Of a DNA stretch of 37,136 nucleotides, positions 8,863 through 16,349 are shown piece after piece (position 1 is the first letter of the stretch; each line of letters begins with the position of its first letter). The notes under the pieces are model-generated. The model was not told the origin of the DNA. It did no database searches and worked only from the letters and a program-made list of their open reading frames with translations. The DNA is from Acidimicrobiaceae bacterium. GTDB taxonomy: Bacteria; Actinomycetota; Acidimicrobiia; Acidimicrobiales; RAAP-2. Where the stretch lies: positions 1,049 to 38,184 of the forward strand of contig PMLJ01000015.1 of the NCBI GenBank assembly GCA_003158855.1, in the 5' to 3' direction. The position numbers and the translations under genes are program-made.

Positions 8863-9533
8863 GCGACGAAATGCTGGGGCCGGGACCGAACACCAGGGTG
8901 CGCCGCCTTCCAGAGAAGGCGCGCTACGACGCCGACACGATCAACGCGATTCTGGACGAGGCCAGGTTCTGCCACGTGGGGGCGATCGTCAACGGCCTCG
9001 CCGTGGTGTTGCCCACGCTCCACGCCCGCGAGGGGCGAACGCTCTACCTGAACGGCAGCAATTCGAACGCGGTGATGAAGTCGGTTGTCGAGGCTCGCCG
9101 CGCGTGCGTGACGGTCACGCTCTACGACGGTCTTCGACTGGCCCGAAGCGGCTTCGAATCGTCCATTGCCTACCGGTCGGTCGTGGTCGTCGGCTCAGCG
9201 AGCCGGATCGGCGATGCGACGGACAAGGCGAGGATCCTCAACCTGTTCGTCGACGCGATCCTCCCTGGTCGCGCGTCAGAGGTCCGGCCGATGAGCGAGC
9301 AGGAGCTACGCCTCACGACGGTGGTCGCGGTGTCGATCGACGAAGCGTCTGCCAAGGTTTCGAGCGGCCCGACCGACGATTTCGAAGAGGATCTCGATCT
9401 TCCGATCTGGTCGGGGGTCGTTCCCGCCCGCCTCCACTTCGCCACGCCGATTCCGAGCACCGATGGGGCAATGGCAGCGGGTGACGTGGCGCTGCCGGCG
9501 TCGGTGCGACGCCTCATGGAGCAGCAGAAATGA
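8859..9533 (+). CDS. Pyridoxamine 5'-phosphate oxidase-like (Nim-type) flavin-binding protein
   Basis: A 224-residue protein resembling the split-barrel flavin-binding family that includes nitroimidazole-resistance NimA proteins. The N-terminal half has the typical pattern RARYDADTINAILDEARFCHVGAIVNGLAVVLPT, then LYLNGSNSNAVMKSV and a VTVTLYDGL strand followed by YRSVVVVGSA. Such proteins bind FMN or F420 and reduce small molecules, or simply bind flavin; the cofactor cannot be decided here. The ATG lies in an ATGA overlap with the PhzF gene, and its own stop overlaps the Nudix start in the same way. An operon role in detoxification or metabolite repair is inference. Confidence 0.85.
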   Translation: MSDEMLGPGPNTRVRRLPEKARYDADTINAILDEARFCHVGAIVNGLAVVLPTLHAREGRTLYLNGSNSNAVMKSVVEARRACVTVTLYDGLRLARSGFESSIAYRSVVVVGSASRIGDATDKARILNLFVDAILPGRASEVRPMSEQELRLTTVVAVSIDEASAKVSSGPTDDFEEDLDLPIWSGVVPARLHFATPIPSTDGAMAAGDVALPASVRRLMEQQK

Positions 9534-10072
9534 CGTCGATCGAGGGCTTACGCGCGAAGATCGAGGCGATCTCACCGGTCGACGAGCGCGAGGCCTGCTC
9601 CATCAGGGCAACGCTCGACCGCCTTACTTGGCCCGACGACCCCTTCGACGAGGAGTTGAACGACCACCATCTGACTGCGTCGGCGTTCGTGGTCTCTTCG
9701 AGGGGAGTCATCCTTCATCTTCACAAGAGGCTCGGGATCTGGGTGCAGCCGGGGGGCCACGTCGACCTCGGCGAAACGCCAGAAGAAGCGGCAGTGCGCG
9801 AGACGACCGAAGAGACGGGCCTTCGGGTGCGACACCTGGACCCCGTCGTACTCTTCCACGTGGACGTCCATCCCGGACCGCGCGCACACACGCACTACGA
9901 CCTTCGCTACGTGCTCGTCGCCGAGCCGCTCGATCCGGCACCTCCGCGGGAAGAGAGTCCAGAGGTGTACTGGTTCTCCTTCGACGCCGCGCAGAAACGG
10001 TGCGAGCCCGCGCTCGCGCCGGCGCTCGCGAAACTCGCCAAATCGGTGGCGAACTTCGACGTGGGAGACTGA
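9530..10072 (+). CDS. Nudix hydrolase
   Basis: A 180-residue Nudix enzyme that should cleave a nucleoside diphosphate linked to another moiety. The Nudix box is complete (GX5EX7REXXEEXG): GHVDLGE at about residues 77-83, followed by RETTEETGL, which supplies the Mg2+-binding glutamates. Residues 1-45 form an extra N-terminal helical stretch. Substrate class cannot be told from the box alone; the context of flavoprotein and phosphatase genes fits a nucleotide or cofactor clean-up role. The start is within an ATGA overlap, and the next gene begins 4 nt after its stop. Confidence 0.92.
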   Translation: MTSIEGLRAKIEAISPVDEREACSIRATLDRLTWPDDPFDEELNDHHLTASAFVVSSRGVILHLHKRLGIWVQPGGHVDLGETPEEAAVRETTEETGLRVRHLDPVVLFHVDVHPGPRAHTHYDLRYVLVAEPLDPAPPREESPEVYWFSFDAAQKRCEPALAPALAKLAKSVANFDVGD

Positions 10073-10076
10073 CGGG

Positions 10077-10787
10077 GTGAGTGAAACCGACGCCCTTCGA
10101 GCCCTGATGGAAGCCGACCGGTGGATCGATCGCGTCGGATCCCAGCGCAGCCACCTTCCAGAAATGGCTGAACTCGCCGCGCTCGAAGAGGAGCTGCGCG
10201 AGCTGATCAAGGCTCTTAGGGAGGCCGAGGCGGCCCAGAATCCGGTGCGCACCGCTTACGAGGACGCCAAGAGCGAAGCCGAACGCCTGGACCGGCGCGC
10301 GAGCGACCTCGAAAAGACCCTCTCGGCGTCGACCGCCAACGCGCGCGAACTCAGCGCGATCCAGAATGAGCTCGAGCATCTGCGAGAGCTCCTGGGGCGT
10401 TGCGAAGATCGTGAACTCGAGCTGCTGCTTGAGCTGGAGCCCCTCGACGAGGTGGTGAACGCCGTCAAGGAGCGCGCCCAGCCGGCAGTCGCGCGCCGGA
10501 CCGAGCTTCAAGGGGTGATTCTGCAACTGCAGGCGACCCTCGATGAGGAGCTGGCGTCGCTTCGCGAGGCTCGCCATGGGCGCGCCGCGGCGCTGTCGCC
10601 CGAGCTGCTCGCCCGCTACGACGCGGCATTCGCGCGCGCGGGGACGTCGGGCGCGGCCCAGGTCGACGCCGCACGTTGCGACGGTTGCCGGATCGCCCTT
10701 TCGCCCCTCGACCATGATCGCTGGAAGGGTCAGGCGGCGGGAACGTTCACGAACTGTCCCGAGTGCGGTCGGCTTCTGCTGCCATGA
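10077..10787 (+). CDS. Coiled-coil protein with C-terminal C4 zinc ribbon (COG1579 type)
   Basis: A 236-residue protein of unknown function. Residues about 25-175 are an almost uninterrupted Glu/Leu/Arg/Ala-rich coiled coil. The C-terminus carries two CxxC pairs (CDGC near residue 202 and CPEC near 228) typical of the PF02591/COG1579 zinc ribbon. From memory, the same gene type precedes the RNase H/phosphatase gene in Mycobacterium (Rv2229c-Rv2228c), and here too a histidine phosphatase follows with a 4-nt overlap. The GTG start at 10077 sits 4 nt after the Nudix stop. Nucleic-acid or protein binding is plausible but not demonstrated. Confidence 0.88.
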   Translation: MSETDALRALMEADRWIDRVGSQRSHLPEMAELAALEEELRELIKALREAEAAQNPVRTAYEDAKSEAERLDRRASDLEKTLSASTANARELSAIQNELEHLRELLGRCEDRELELLLELEPLDEVVNAVKERAQPAVARRTELQGVILQLQATLDEELASLREARHGRAAALSPELLARYDAAFARAGTSGAAQVDAARCDGCRIALSPLDHDRWKGQAAGTFTNCPECGRLLLP

Positions 10788-11377
10788 TCATCCTTGTCCG
10801 GCACGGTCAAACCACGACGAATGCCAAGGGACTCCTGGTCGGACGGAGCGACCCTGCGCTCACGGAACTCGGCCAGCGTCAGGCTGTTGCCTTGCGGCCG
10901 CTGCTCGAGAACGTCACCGAGGTGTGGGTCTCGCCCCTGCAACGCGCCCGCTCGACGGCCGAACTCGCGATTCCCCACGCTTCGTATTCGGTGAGGGAGT
11001 CGTTCGTCGAGGTTGACTACGGCGATCTCGATGGTCAACCGATGAGCGTCGTGAGCGGGGCGCAGTGGCAGGCCTTCGAAACGGACCACAACGTCGCGAT
11101 CGGCAACGGCGAATCGCTCGCGTCGGTCGACGCGCGGGTTCACGCCGAGCTCGACGCCCTCCTCGCTGACCGCGAGAGTCTCCTGCACAGCTCGGACCGA
11201 CACCTGGCCATCGTGAGTCACGTGTCGCCCATCAAGTCGGCGATGGCCTGGGCCCTTGGCGTGCCCGGGTCGGTGGCGTGGCGTACGAGGCTCGACAACG
11301 GTTCGATCACGATGATCGGCACGCGACGCCGCTCGCCCACGCTGATCCATTTCAACATGGTGCCGCCGCTCGACTAG
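10784..11377 (+). CDS. Histidine phosphatase family protein
   Basis: A 197-residue member of the phosphoglycerate-mutase-like histidine phosphatases. The N-terminus reads MIILVRHGQTTTN, with the phospho-accepting His in RHG at residue 7; an upstream Arg/Glu region (SPLQRARSTAEL) and the second catalytic His in VSHVSPIK complete the site. In mycobacteria the homologous position is held by a bifunctional RNase H/CobC-type phosphatase; here no RNase H domain is attached. The ATG is in an ATGA overlap with the zinc-ribbon gene, so I rejected an upstream in-frame start at 10763. It ends back to back with the convergent hemolysin-III gene. Confidence 0.9.
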   Translation: MIILVRHGQTTTNAKGLLVGRSDPALTELGQRQAVALRPLLENVTEVWVSPLQRARSTAELAIPHASYSVRESFVEVDYGDLDGQPMSVVSGAQWQAFETDHNVAIGNGESLASVDARVHAELDALLADRESLLHSSDRHLAIVSHVSPIKSAMAWALGVPGSVAWRTRLDNGSITMIGTRRRSPTLIHFNMVPPLD

Positions 11378-12043
11378 CTAGTGAAGAGCGACTGCGAGGG
11401 CCCAGAAGTGCAGGCCGGCGCCCAGCAGGGTGAAAGCGTGGAAGAGCTCGTGGTAGCCAAAGACCCGTGGCGAGAGTTTCGGGCGCTTGGCGCCATAGAA
11501 GACGGCCCCGACCGAGTACGCGAGGCCTCCGGCGACGATGAGCGAGAAGCAGAGTGCCCCGCCCCCCCGGTAGATCTGGGGCATTACCGTCAAGGCGGCC
11601 CATCCCACCACCAAGTAGGGGAGTGTATTGACCCACTTCGGGGTGTCGAGGGCGAGCTGGCGGATCGCGATGCCGATGGCGGCACCCGAACCAATGATGA
11701 TCATCAGCACCAGTCGGACGTTGCCGTGCATGGTCAGGCCGGCGATGCCGAGGTAGCTTCCGGTGATGGCGAGAAAGATCGTCGAGTGGTCGGCCCTCTT
11801 CCACGCGCGGCGCTTCGATGGCGACCAGTTCACCCGATGGAACAAGGCGCTCGTGATCATCATCGAGGCGACACCCACGATGTAGCAAAGCACCCAGCCC
11901 ACTTGGGCCCACGTATGGGCGCGCGCCATCAAGATCGGCGAGCACGCGAGCAGGACCACGACGCCACCCAGGTGAAGCCATCCGCGCAGGATGGGTTTGA
12001 CGAGCGGAGCCGATGCCTCTGAAGCGGACATGCGATCACTCAT
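11378..12043 (-). CDS. Hemolysin III / PAQR family membrane protein
   Basis: A 221-residue membrane protein with seven predicted helices starting near residue 20. The PAQR metal-site pattern is intact: SALFHRVNW (Ser and His), DHSTIFLAITGSY (Asp) and GYHELFHAFT (HxxxH) near the C-terminus. Family members are zinc-binding hydrolase-like integral membrane proteins; bacterial ones have been linked to membrane lipid homeostasis, and the name hemolysin is historical. TAGGCT 6 nt before the ATG suggests a leaderless transcript. A strong inverted repeat lies about 57-92 nt upstream of the start. Confidence 0.92.
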   Translation of the reverse strand: MSDRMSASEASAPLVKPILRGWLHLGGVVVLLACSPILMARAHTWAQVGWVLCYIVGVASMMITSALFHRVNWSPSKRRAWKRADHSTIFLAITGSYLGIAGLTMHGNVRLVLMIIIGSGAAIGIAIRQLALDTPKWVNTLPYLVVGWAALTVMPQIYRGGGALCFSLIVAGGLAYSVGAVFYGAKRPKLSPRVFGYHELFHAFTLLGAGLHFWALAVALH

Positions 12044-12049
12044 GACCCC

Positions 12050-12055
12050 AGCCTA
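12050..12055 (-). promoter_or_regulatory. Probable -10 hexamer of the hemolysin-III gene
   Basis: On the minus strand TAGGCT stands 6 nt before the ATG at 12043. The same hexamer and spacing recur before the genes at 18044 (minus) and 30743 (plus). Confidence 0.5.
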
Positions 12056-12099
12056 GGTTCATCGATAGTGCTTCATGGAATCTCCCACGGCAACAACGA

Positions 12100-12135
12100 A
12101 GCCCGTCCATTCTGTATGGACAGAACAGACGGGCT
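12100..12135. repeat. 36-bp near-perfect inverted repeat between divergent genes
   Basis: The 16-nt arms AGCCCGTCCATTCTGT (12100-12115) and ACAGAACAGACGGGCT (12120-12135) pair at 14 of 16 positions around an ATGG loop. They contain an outer perfect 8-bp dyad and an inner TTCTGT-N4-ACAGAA dyad. Neither strand has a T tract after it, so a classical terminator is unlikely. The position, between the divergent hemolysin-III and aldo/keto reductase genes, fits an operator or an RNA hairpin in a leader. Confidence 0.75.
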
Positions 12136-12222
12136 CGCGATGTTTGGCCCCCCCAGCCAATAGAGAAGAAATTACCTCGCGCAGCAACCACTACTCTGTG
12201 AGCAGAAGCCAGCAAACAAAGG

Positions 12223-12242
12223 TTTGTGAGCAACTTCACAAA
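12223..12242. promoter_or_regulatory. CRP/FNR-type operator: TTTGTGA-N6-TCACAAA
   Basis: A perfect 7-bp inverted repeat with a 6-nt spacer contains TGTGA-N6-TCACA, the consensus bound by CRP and by mycobacterial Crp. It ends 1 nt before the AAGGAG ribosome binding site of the aldo/keto reductase gene. A second TGTGAGCA half-site lies 28 nt upstream (12197-12204). At this position a bound protein would probably block transcription or the dyad would affect ribosome access. Which regulator binds is unknown. Confidence 0.65.
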
Positions 12243-12254
12243 GAAGGAGACAGC

Positions 12255-13238
12255 GTGGAGCGTCGATTACTGGGTCAAGGACTAGAAGTATCAGCACAGG
12301 GCCTCGGGTGCATGGGCATGAGCGAGTTCTACGGAGAGGGCGACGACACCGAGTCGATCGCCACGATTCACGAGGCGCTCGACAGCGGAGTGAGTTTTCT
12401 CGACACCGCCGACATGTACGGTCCCTTCAAGAACGAGCTGCTCGTCGGCGAGGCGATCAAGGGCCGCCGGGGCGAGGTCGTGCTCGCCACCAAGTTCGGC
12501 AACCAGCGCGGTGAGGACGGTTCGTACCTGGGCATCAACGGCAAACCTGAGTATGTGCTGAAGGCGTGCGACGACTCGCTTCGCCGCCTCAACGTCGACT
12601 ACATCGACCTCTACTACCAGCACCGCGTGGACCGCACGGTGCCCATCGAAGAGACGTGGGGAGCAATGAAGTCGCTGGTGGAGGCGGGCAAGGTCCGCCA
12701 CCTCGGGATCTCGGAAGCCTCGTCGGCGACGATAGAGAAGGCCCACGCGGTCCATCCGGTCACGGCGCTCCAGAGCGAGTACTCGCTCTGGACGAGGGAC
12801 CCCGAAGACGGGGTGCTCGACACGTGCCGTCGCCTGGGCATTGGTTTTGTCGCCTACAGCCCGCTCGGACGGGGATTTCTCACCAACGAGTCGGCCAACC
12901 GCGACGGTGTCGATGAGAAGGACTTTCGTACCCACCACCCGCGCTTCATCGGCGAGGCGCGCGAGAAGAACTTGCAGCTGCTCGCCAAACTCGAGGCCAT
13001 CGCCGCCGAGAAGGGAGCGACCGTTGCCCAGTTGGCACTCGCGTGGGTGTTGTCACGCGGCAGTGACGTGGTGCCAATTCCGGGAACGAAGCGTCGTAGG
13101 TGGCTTCGCGAGAATATCGCCGCGAGCGACGTGGTCCTCAGCGACGAGGACTGCGCCGCCCTTGAAGCAGCGGTACCGCGCGACGCCGTCGTCGGCGACC
13201 GTTATCAGGAGCGTTCCATGGGTACGCTCAACGGGTAG
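12255..13238 (+). CDS. Aldo/keto reductase
   Basis: A 327-residue NADPH-dependent aldo/keto reductase that should reduce aldehydes or ketones in the cytosol. The N-terminus ([22 protein letters not shown]) matches the AKR13/IolS-like group. The catalytic tetrad is visible: Asp and Tyr in FLDTADMYG, Lys in VVLATKFG and His in YYQHRVD. The NADPH-binding end reads [17 protein letters not shown] chose the GTG at 12255 because AAGGAG lies about 5 nt upstream and the protein then begins where homologues begin; the longer in-frame extension to 12075 covers the operator region and has no family similarity. It overlaps the convergent ABC gene by 11 nt. Confidence 0.93.
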   Translation: MERRLLGQGLEVSAQGLGCMGMSEFYGEGDDTESIATIHEALDSGVSFLDTADMYGPFKNELLVGEAIKGRRGEVVLATKFGNQRGEDGSYLGINGKPEYVLKACDDSLRRLNVDYIDLYYQHRVDRTVPIEETWGAMKSLVEAGKVRHLGISEASSATIEKAHAVHPVTALQSEYSLWTRDPEDGVLDTCRRLGIGFVAYSPLGRGFLTNESANRDGVDEKDFRTHHPRFIGEAREKNLQLLAKLEAIAAEKGATVAQLALAWVLSRGSDVVPIPGTKRRRWLRENIAASDVVLSDEDCAALEAAVPRDAVVGDRYQERSMGTLNG

Positions 13239-14829
13239 TCCGACGAAGAATCGTTCCGGAGAGCTCGAGCACCTCGTCGCACCACGACACCACCTGAGGG
13301 TCGTGCGTGGCGACGACGACTGACGCGTTGGTCGAATCCAGCAGGGCCAGCACGCTGGCCGTCTCGTGCGCACCGAGACCGCTCGTTGGTTCGTCCAGGA
13401 TGATGATCGTGGGATTCGTGACGAGGGCCCTCGCGATGGCCACCCGTTGGCGCTCGCCGCGTGAAAGCTCGTCGAAGCGTGACGTGGCGTCCGTCACAAT
13501 TCCGAGCGCCGCCAGGTCGCTCGGAATCTCGCGTTCGCTGGCGCGACCCAATCGGACAACGTCATCGACGTAGCCCCTCGTGAGCCCCGGTTCGCTCACG
13601 ACGTAGGCGAGCCTCGCGCGCAGGTCACGCTCGTCGATCTCGCGAAGCGCCACGCCGCCAACCGTGAGCGAACCCGAGTGGACTTCGTCGAGCCCGCTCA
13701 TGGCACGTAGCAAGGTCGACTTTCCCGATCCCGAGGCACCCGTCACGGCGACTCGACGCCCCGGCGCGATCGCGAAGGATGCGTCATCGATCAGTACCGA
13801 CCCGTCTTCCAGTATCTCCACGTGATCACCACGGAGGGTGGCGTCAACCGGCCATTCGCTGGATGCGGTGAAGGGGCTTTCTTCCAGATCTTCCAGTCGC
13901 TCGCTCGACGCGCTGACCGACACCGCCGTTTCTATCGATCCGCGAATGACGGCGAGCGACTCCGCGGTCGAGACTGCCAAGAGGGCGACGACGACGAGCC
14001 ACGTGGGCGAAGTTCGAGGATGCGCGGCCCATAAGGTCAGGACCGCGAACAGCGAACCCAGCAGAGGGACGCCGCTCGTGATCCTCCGGGCACGTCGCAC
14101 CAGATCCTCGCCCTCTTGGACCGCGCCTCGAACAACTTTGAGTCGCGACTCGGCAAAATCCTCGCAACCGAGAAGGGTGAGTTCGGGTGTCGTGGCGCTG
14201 AGCTCCACCATCGCCGCCTGATAGGAACCCCTGGCGCGGCGAAGATGTCGGTCGGCCCTGACGAGGGGCCCGAAGTTGGCAAACAGAATGAGCGTCGAGG
14301 CGAGTTGAACAAGGAACAGGAGCGTCGCGAACGCTCCCCAGTGACCGCGTGGGGGAAGGAGCGCGATGACGACGTCGCCGAGGAGCATCGTCACGCTGGT
14401 GTTCAAGATCGGCAACGCGAAGCGCAGCCATAGGTCCTGGAGCTCGTCGGTGTCGCGTAGCGACCGCTCTAGAAGGTCTCCTGCCGCGTGGGACCGCCAC
14501 CTCGAATAGTCCCACCGGCCAATGGTCACTATCAGCCAGCGCCGCCATCGTGTCACGGCCTCGAAACCCAGCCGGTGGGCGCTCAGACGCTCGCTGAAGC
14601 GAAGAGGCGAGCGAAGGAAGGCGAGCACTTCGATGATGATGAGCGCGCCCGCGACCGCCCGAAGTCCCGGTCGGTTCGCGCTTTCGACGAGAAGGGCCAC
14701 CGCGCCCACCAGAAGACCGACGTTGGCGATGCTCGCCACGGTGCCGGCGAGGATGGCGCGAAGGAGCCGGGCGCGCGGGGGCTGGGCCCGCCGCAGCCAG
14801 CGCAGCATTCGCCGAAGGTCAGCGCCCAT
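13228..14829 (-). CDS. CydC-like ABC exporter subunit (intact NBD)
   Basis: A 533-residue fused membrane/ATPase half-transporter. The first 300 residues carry about six helices with the exporter-type TMD; the NBD has Walker [10 protein letters not shown], signature [15 protein letters not shown], Walker [12 protein letters not shown] and H-loop VVATHDP. It is paired with the upstream CydD-like gene, the arrangement of CydDC, which exports cysteine/glutathione or binds haem and supports cytochrome bd assembly. No cydAB is in the window, so a different thiol or haem-linked role is possible. The ATG at 14829 gives an 11-nt overlap with the partner gene; a longer frame reaching 14949 would run through the partner's NBD coding region. 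Confidence 0.85.
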   Translation of the reverse strand: MGADLRRMLRWLRRAQPPRARLLRAILAGTVASIANVGLLVGAVALLVESANRPGLRAVAGALIIIEVLAFLRSPLRFSERLSAHRLGFEAVTRWRRWLIVTIGRWDYSRWRSHAAGDLLERSLRDTDELQDLWLRFALPILNTSVTMLLGDVVIALLPPRGHWGAFATLLFLVQLASTLILFANFGPLVRADRHLRRARGSYQAAMVELSATTPELTLLGCEDFAESRLKVVRGAVQEGEDLVRRARRITSGVPLLGSLFAVLTLWAAHPRTSPTWLVVVALLAVSTAESLAVIRGSIETAVSVSASSERLEDLEESPFTASSEWPVDATLRGDHVEILEDGSVLIDDASFAIAPGRRVAVTGASGSGKSTLLRAMSGLDEVHSGSLTVGGVALREIDERDLRARLAYVVSEPGLTRGYVDDVVRLGRASEREIPSDLAALGIVTDATSRFDELSRGERQRVAIARALVTNPTIIILDEPTSGLGAHETASVLALLDSTNASVVVATHDPQVVSWCDEVLELSGTILRRTTR

Positions 14830-16324
14830 GAGCCAGCTCGATGTGCTGCGTGGGTGAAACCAGGAGGGGTGAATCAACGGTCGCCTCGACAATCGCGGCG
14901 CGTTCCTCGCGCTCCAGGCGTCGCCGGACCCGGTCGCGGGTCGCCTCATCCATCACCCCGGCGATGTCGTCCAGTATGAGGACGTCAACTCCGCCGATCA
15001 GGCTTCGAGCCAGTGCCAGTCGTACTCGCTCTCCGCTGCTCAGTCCGCGCCCGTCAGCGAGAAGCAGTGCATCGAGATCTTGAAACCGAGGCGCGTCAAG
15101 CCCCAATTCGTCGAGAAGGGTTACCACGGAATCCCTCGAGACCTCACGCCCCAGGGCCAGGTTGTCCCATAACGACCCCGACAGGAGGGGGCTCTCGACG
15201 CTCACGTAGCCAATGACGCCGACGGCGTGCTCGGCGTCTCCCCGTCGGGGAGGGCGCCATCCGACGAGGGTCTCCAGCAGCGTGGTTTTGCCGCAACCCG
15301 AAGGGCCGGTCACGAGTAATCGGTCGCCGGGGCCGACCTGGAAACTCAGCGCCTCGTCGCACGCTTCGGTGACGAGGTCTTTCGCGCTGAAGAGCGGTCC
15401 ACTCTTCACCGCGTTGTGAGGGCCGGCGTTGTCCTGAAGGAGAGTCGTTGATTTCGTTGCGTTTTCACGGCGGTGAAACTCCGAGCCGAACCTTCGAATG
15501 CTGACGAAGATGTCGCCGGTAACGAGCACGGCGATGAGGGCGTGCTCAAGTTGCACGTGGCCGGCGAGCAGCGAGAAGCCGACCACCATGGCAACGAGAC
15601 CAATGCTCACCCCGCTCAGGAACTCGGTGACGAGCGATGACTCCAGCGCGACGCGGATTGCCCGCATGGCAATCGAGTTCTCGGAGTTCGAGATCGCGGC
15701 GATCTCGTCGGCCCCGTAGTTGACCGCACCCAGTGCGCGTAGCTCCGGGGCGTGGTTCAGCAGTTCCAACTGGCGGCCTTCAAGCAGTGCGCGGCGTTGT
15801 TGAAACTCGGTCGCGAGCACCTCGCTGCGCTTGCCGGCGCGCTGGTAGAGGGGTACCGCGAGGGCCATCAGGCCAACGGTGACGAGCGTGCTGAGCCAGC
15901 CGACCGACCAGAACACGACGATGAGGCCGAGCGGGCTGAGACGGGCGCTGGTCGCGAGCAACTCGAGGGAGGGACCGTCTGCGGCGTGTTCTATCGCGAG
16001 TGCGACATCTCCGCGACCGCGTTCGCCCTCCAAGCGCGGCATCATCATGAGACTCACCGTGCGGCTGCGCCAATGGAGCTTGATGCTGCGAGAGGCGTGT
16101 GCGCTCCATTCGCCAAGGGCCGATGACAGCAGCCAACGGGCGGCGAGAACGGTTGCGAGGACCCCAAGGCCCGACGCGAATGATTGGTGAGAGATGTTGG
16201 TGAGTCCCACCGCCAAGAGCACCGCCAATCCCAGCGACATCGCGATGTTGAGAGCGCCAAGAAACCGTGCCGAAGTGCGAAATGGGGCTTCTACTGAAGT
16301 CGTTGACGTTGCAGAGGCCACCAT
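14819..16324 (-). CDS. CydD-like ABC exporter subunit with degenerate NBD
   Basis: A 501-residue half-transporter with about six N-terminal membrane helices and a C-terminal NBD. Walker A (TGPSGCGKTT) and the signature (LSSGERVRLALAR) are present, but Walker B reads VLILDD, so the catalytic Glu is Asp, and the H-loop His is absent (IVEATVDSP where THD/THR is expected). With the next gene it should form a heterodimer having one weakened ATP site. The start is ATG at 16324 or the adjacent GTG at 16321; TAGATT lies exactly 6 nt before the GTG, favouring the latter. The subunit type follows from gene order and overall resemblance to CydD. Confidence 0.82.
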   Translation of the reverse strand: MVASATSTTSVEAPFRTSARFLGALNIAMSLGLAVLLAVGLTNISHQSFASGLGVLATVLAARWLLSSALGEWSAHASRSIKLHWRSRTVSLMMMPRLEGERGRGDVALAIEHAADGPSLELLATSARLSPLGLIVVFWSVGWLSTLVTVGLMALAVPLYQRAGKRSEVLATEFQQRRALLEGRQLELLNHAPELRALGAVNYGADEIAAISNSENSIAMRAIRVALESSLVTEFLSGVSIGLVAMVVGFSLLAGHVQLEHALIAVLVTGDIFVSIRRFGSEFHRRENATKSTTLLQDNAGPHNAVKSGPLFSAKDLVTEACDEALSFQVGPGDRLLVTGPSGCGKTTLLETLVGWRPPRRGDAEHAVGVIGYVSVESPLLSGSLWDNLALGREVSRDSVVTLLDELGLDAPRFQDLDALLLADGRGLSSGERVRLALARSLIGGVDVLILDDIAGVMDEATRDRVRRRLEREERAAIVEATVDSPLLVSPTQHIELAHGR

Positions 16325-16327
16325 GCA

Positions 16328-16333
16328 AATCTA
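16328..16333 (-). promoter_or_regulatory. Probable -10 hexamer of the CydD-like gene
   Basis: On the minus strand TAGATT lies 6 nt before a GTG (16321) and 3 nt before the ATG (16324). By comparison with other genes here, the GTG is the likelier leaderless start. Confidence 0.45.
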
Positions 16334-16349
16334 ACGAGCCCAGCGAAGA

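Noticed and set aside
12100-12135. Bidirectional rho-independent terminator
   Set aside because: Neither strand has a run of T after the hairpin, and the genes on both sides point away from it.
12036-12239. 67-codon minus-strand frame upstream of the hemolysin-III gene
   Set aside because: It runs through the two symmetrical elements and the -10 hexamer; the translation has no protein-like pattern.
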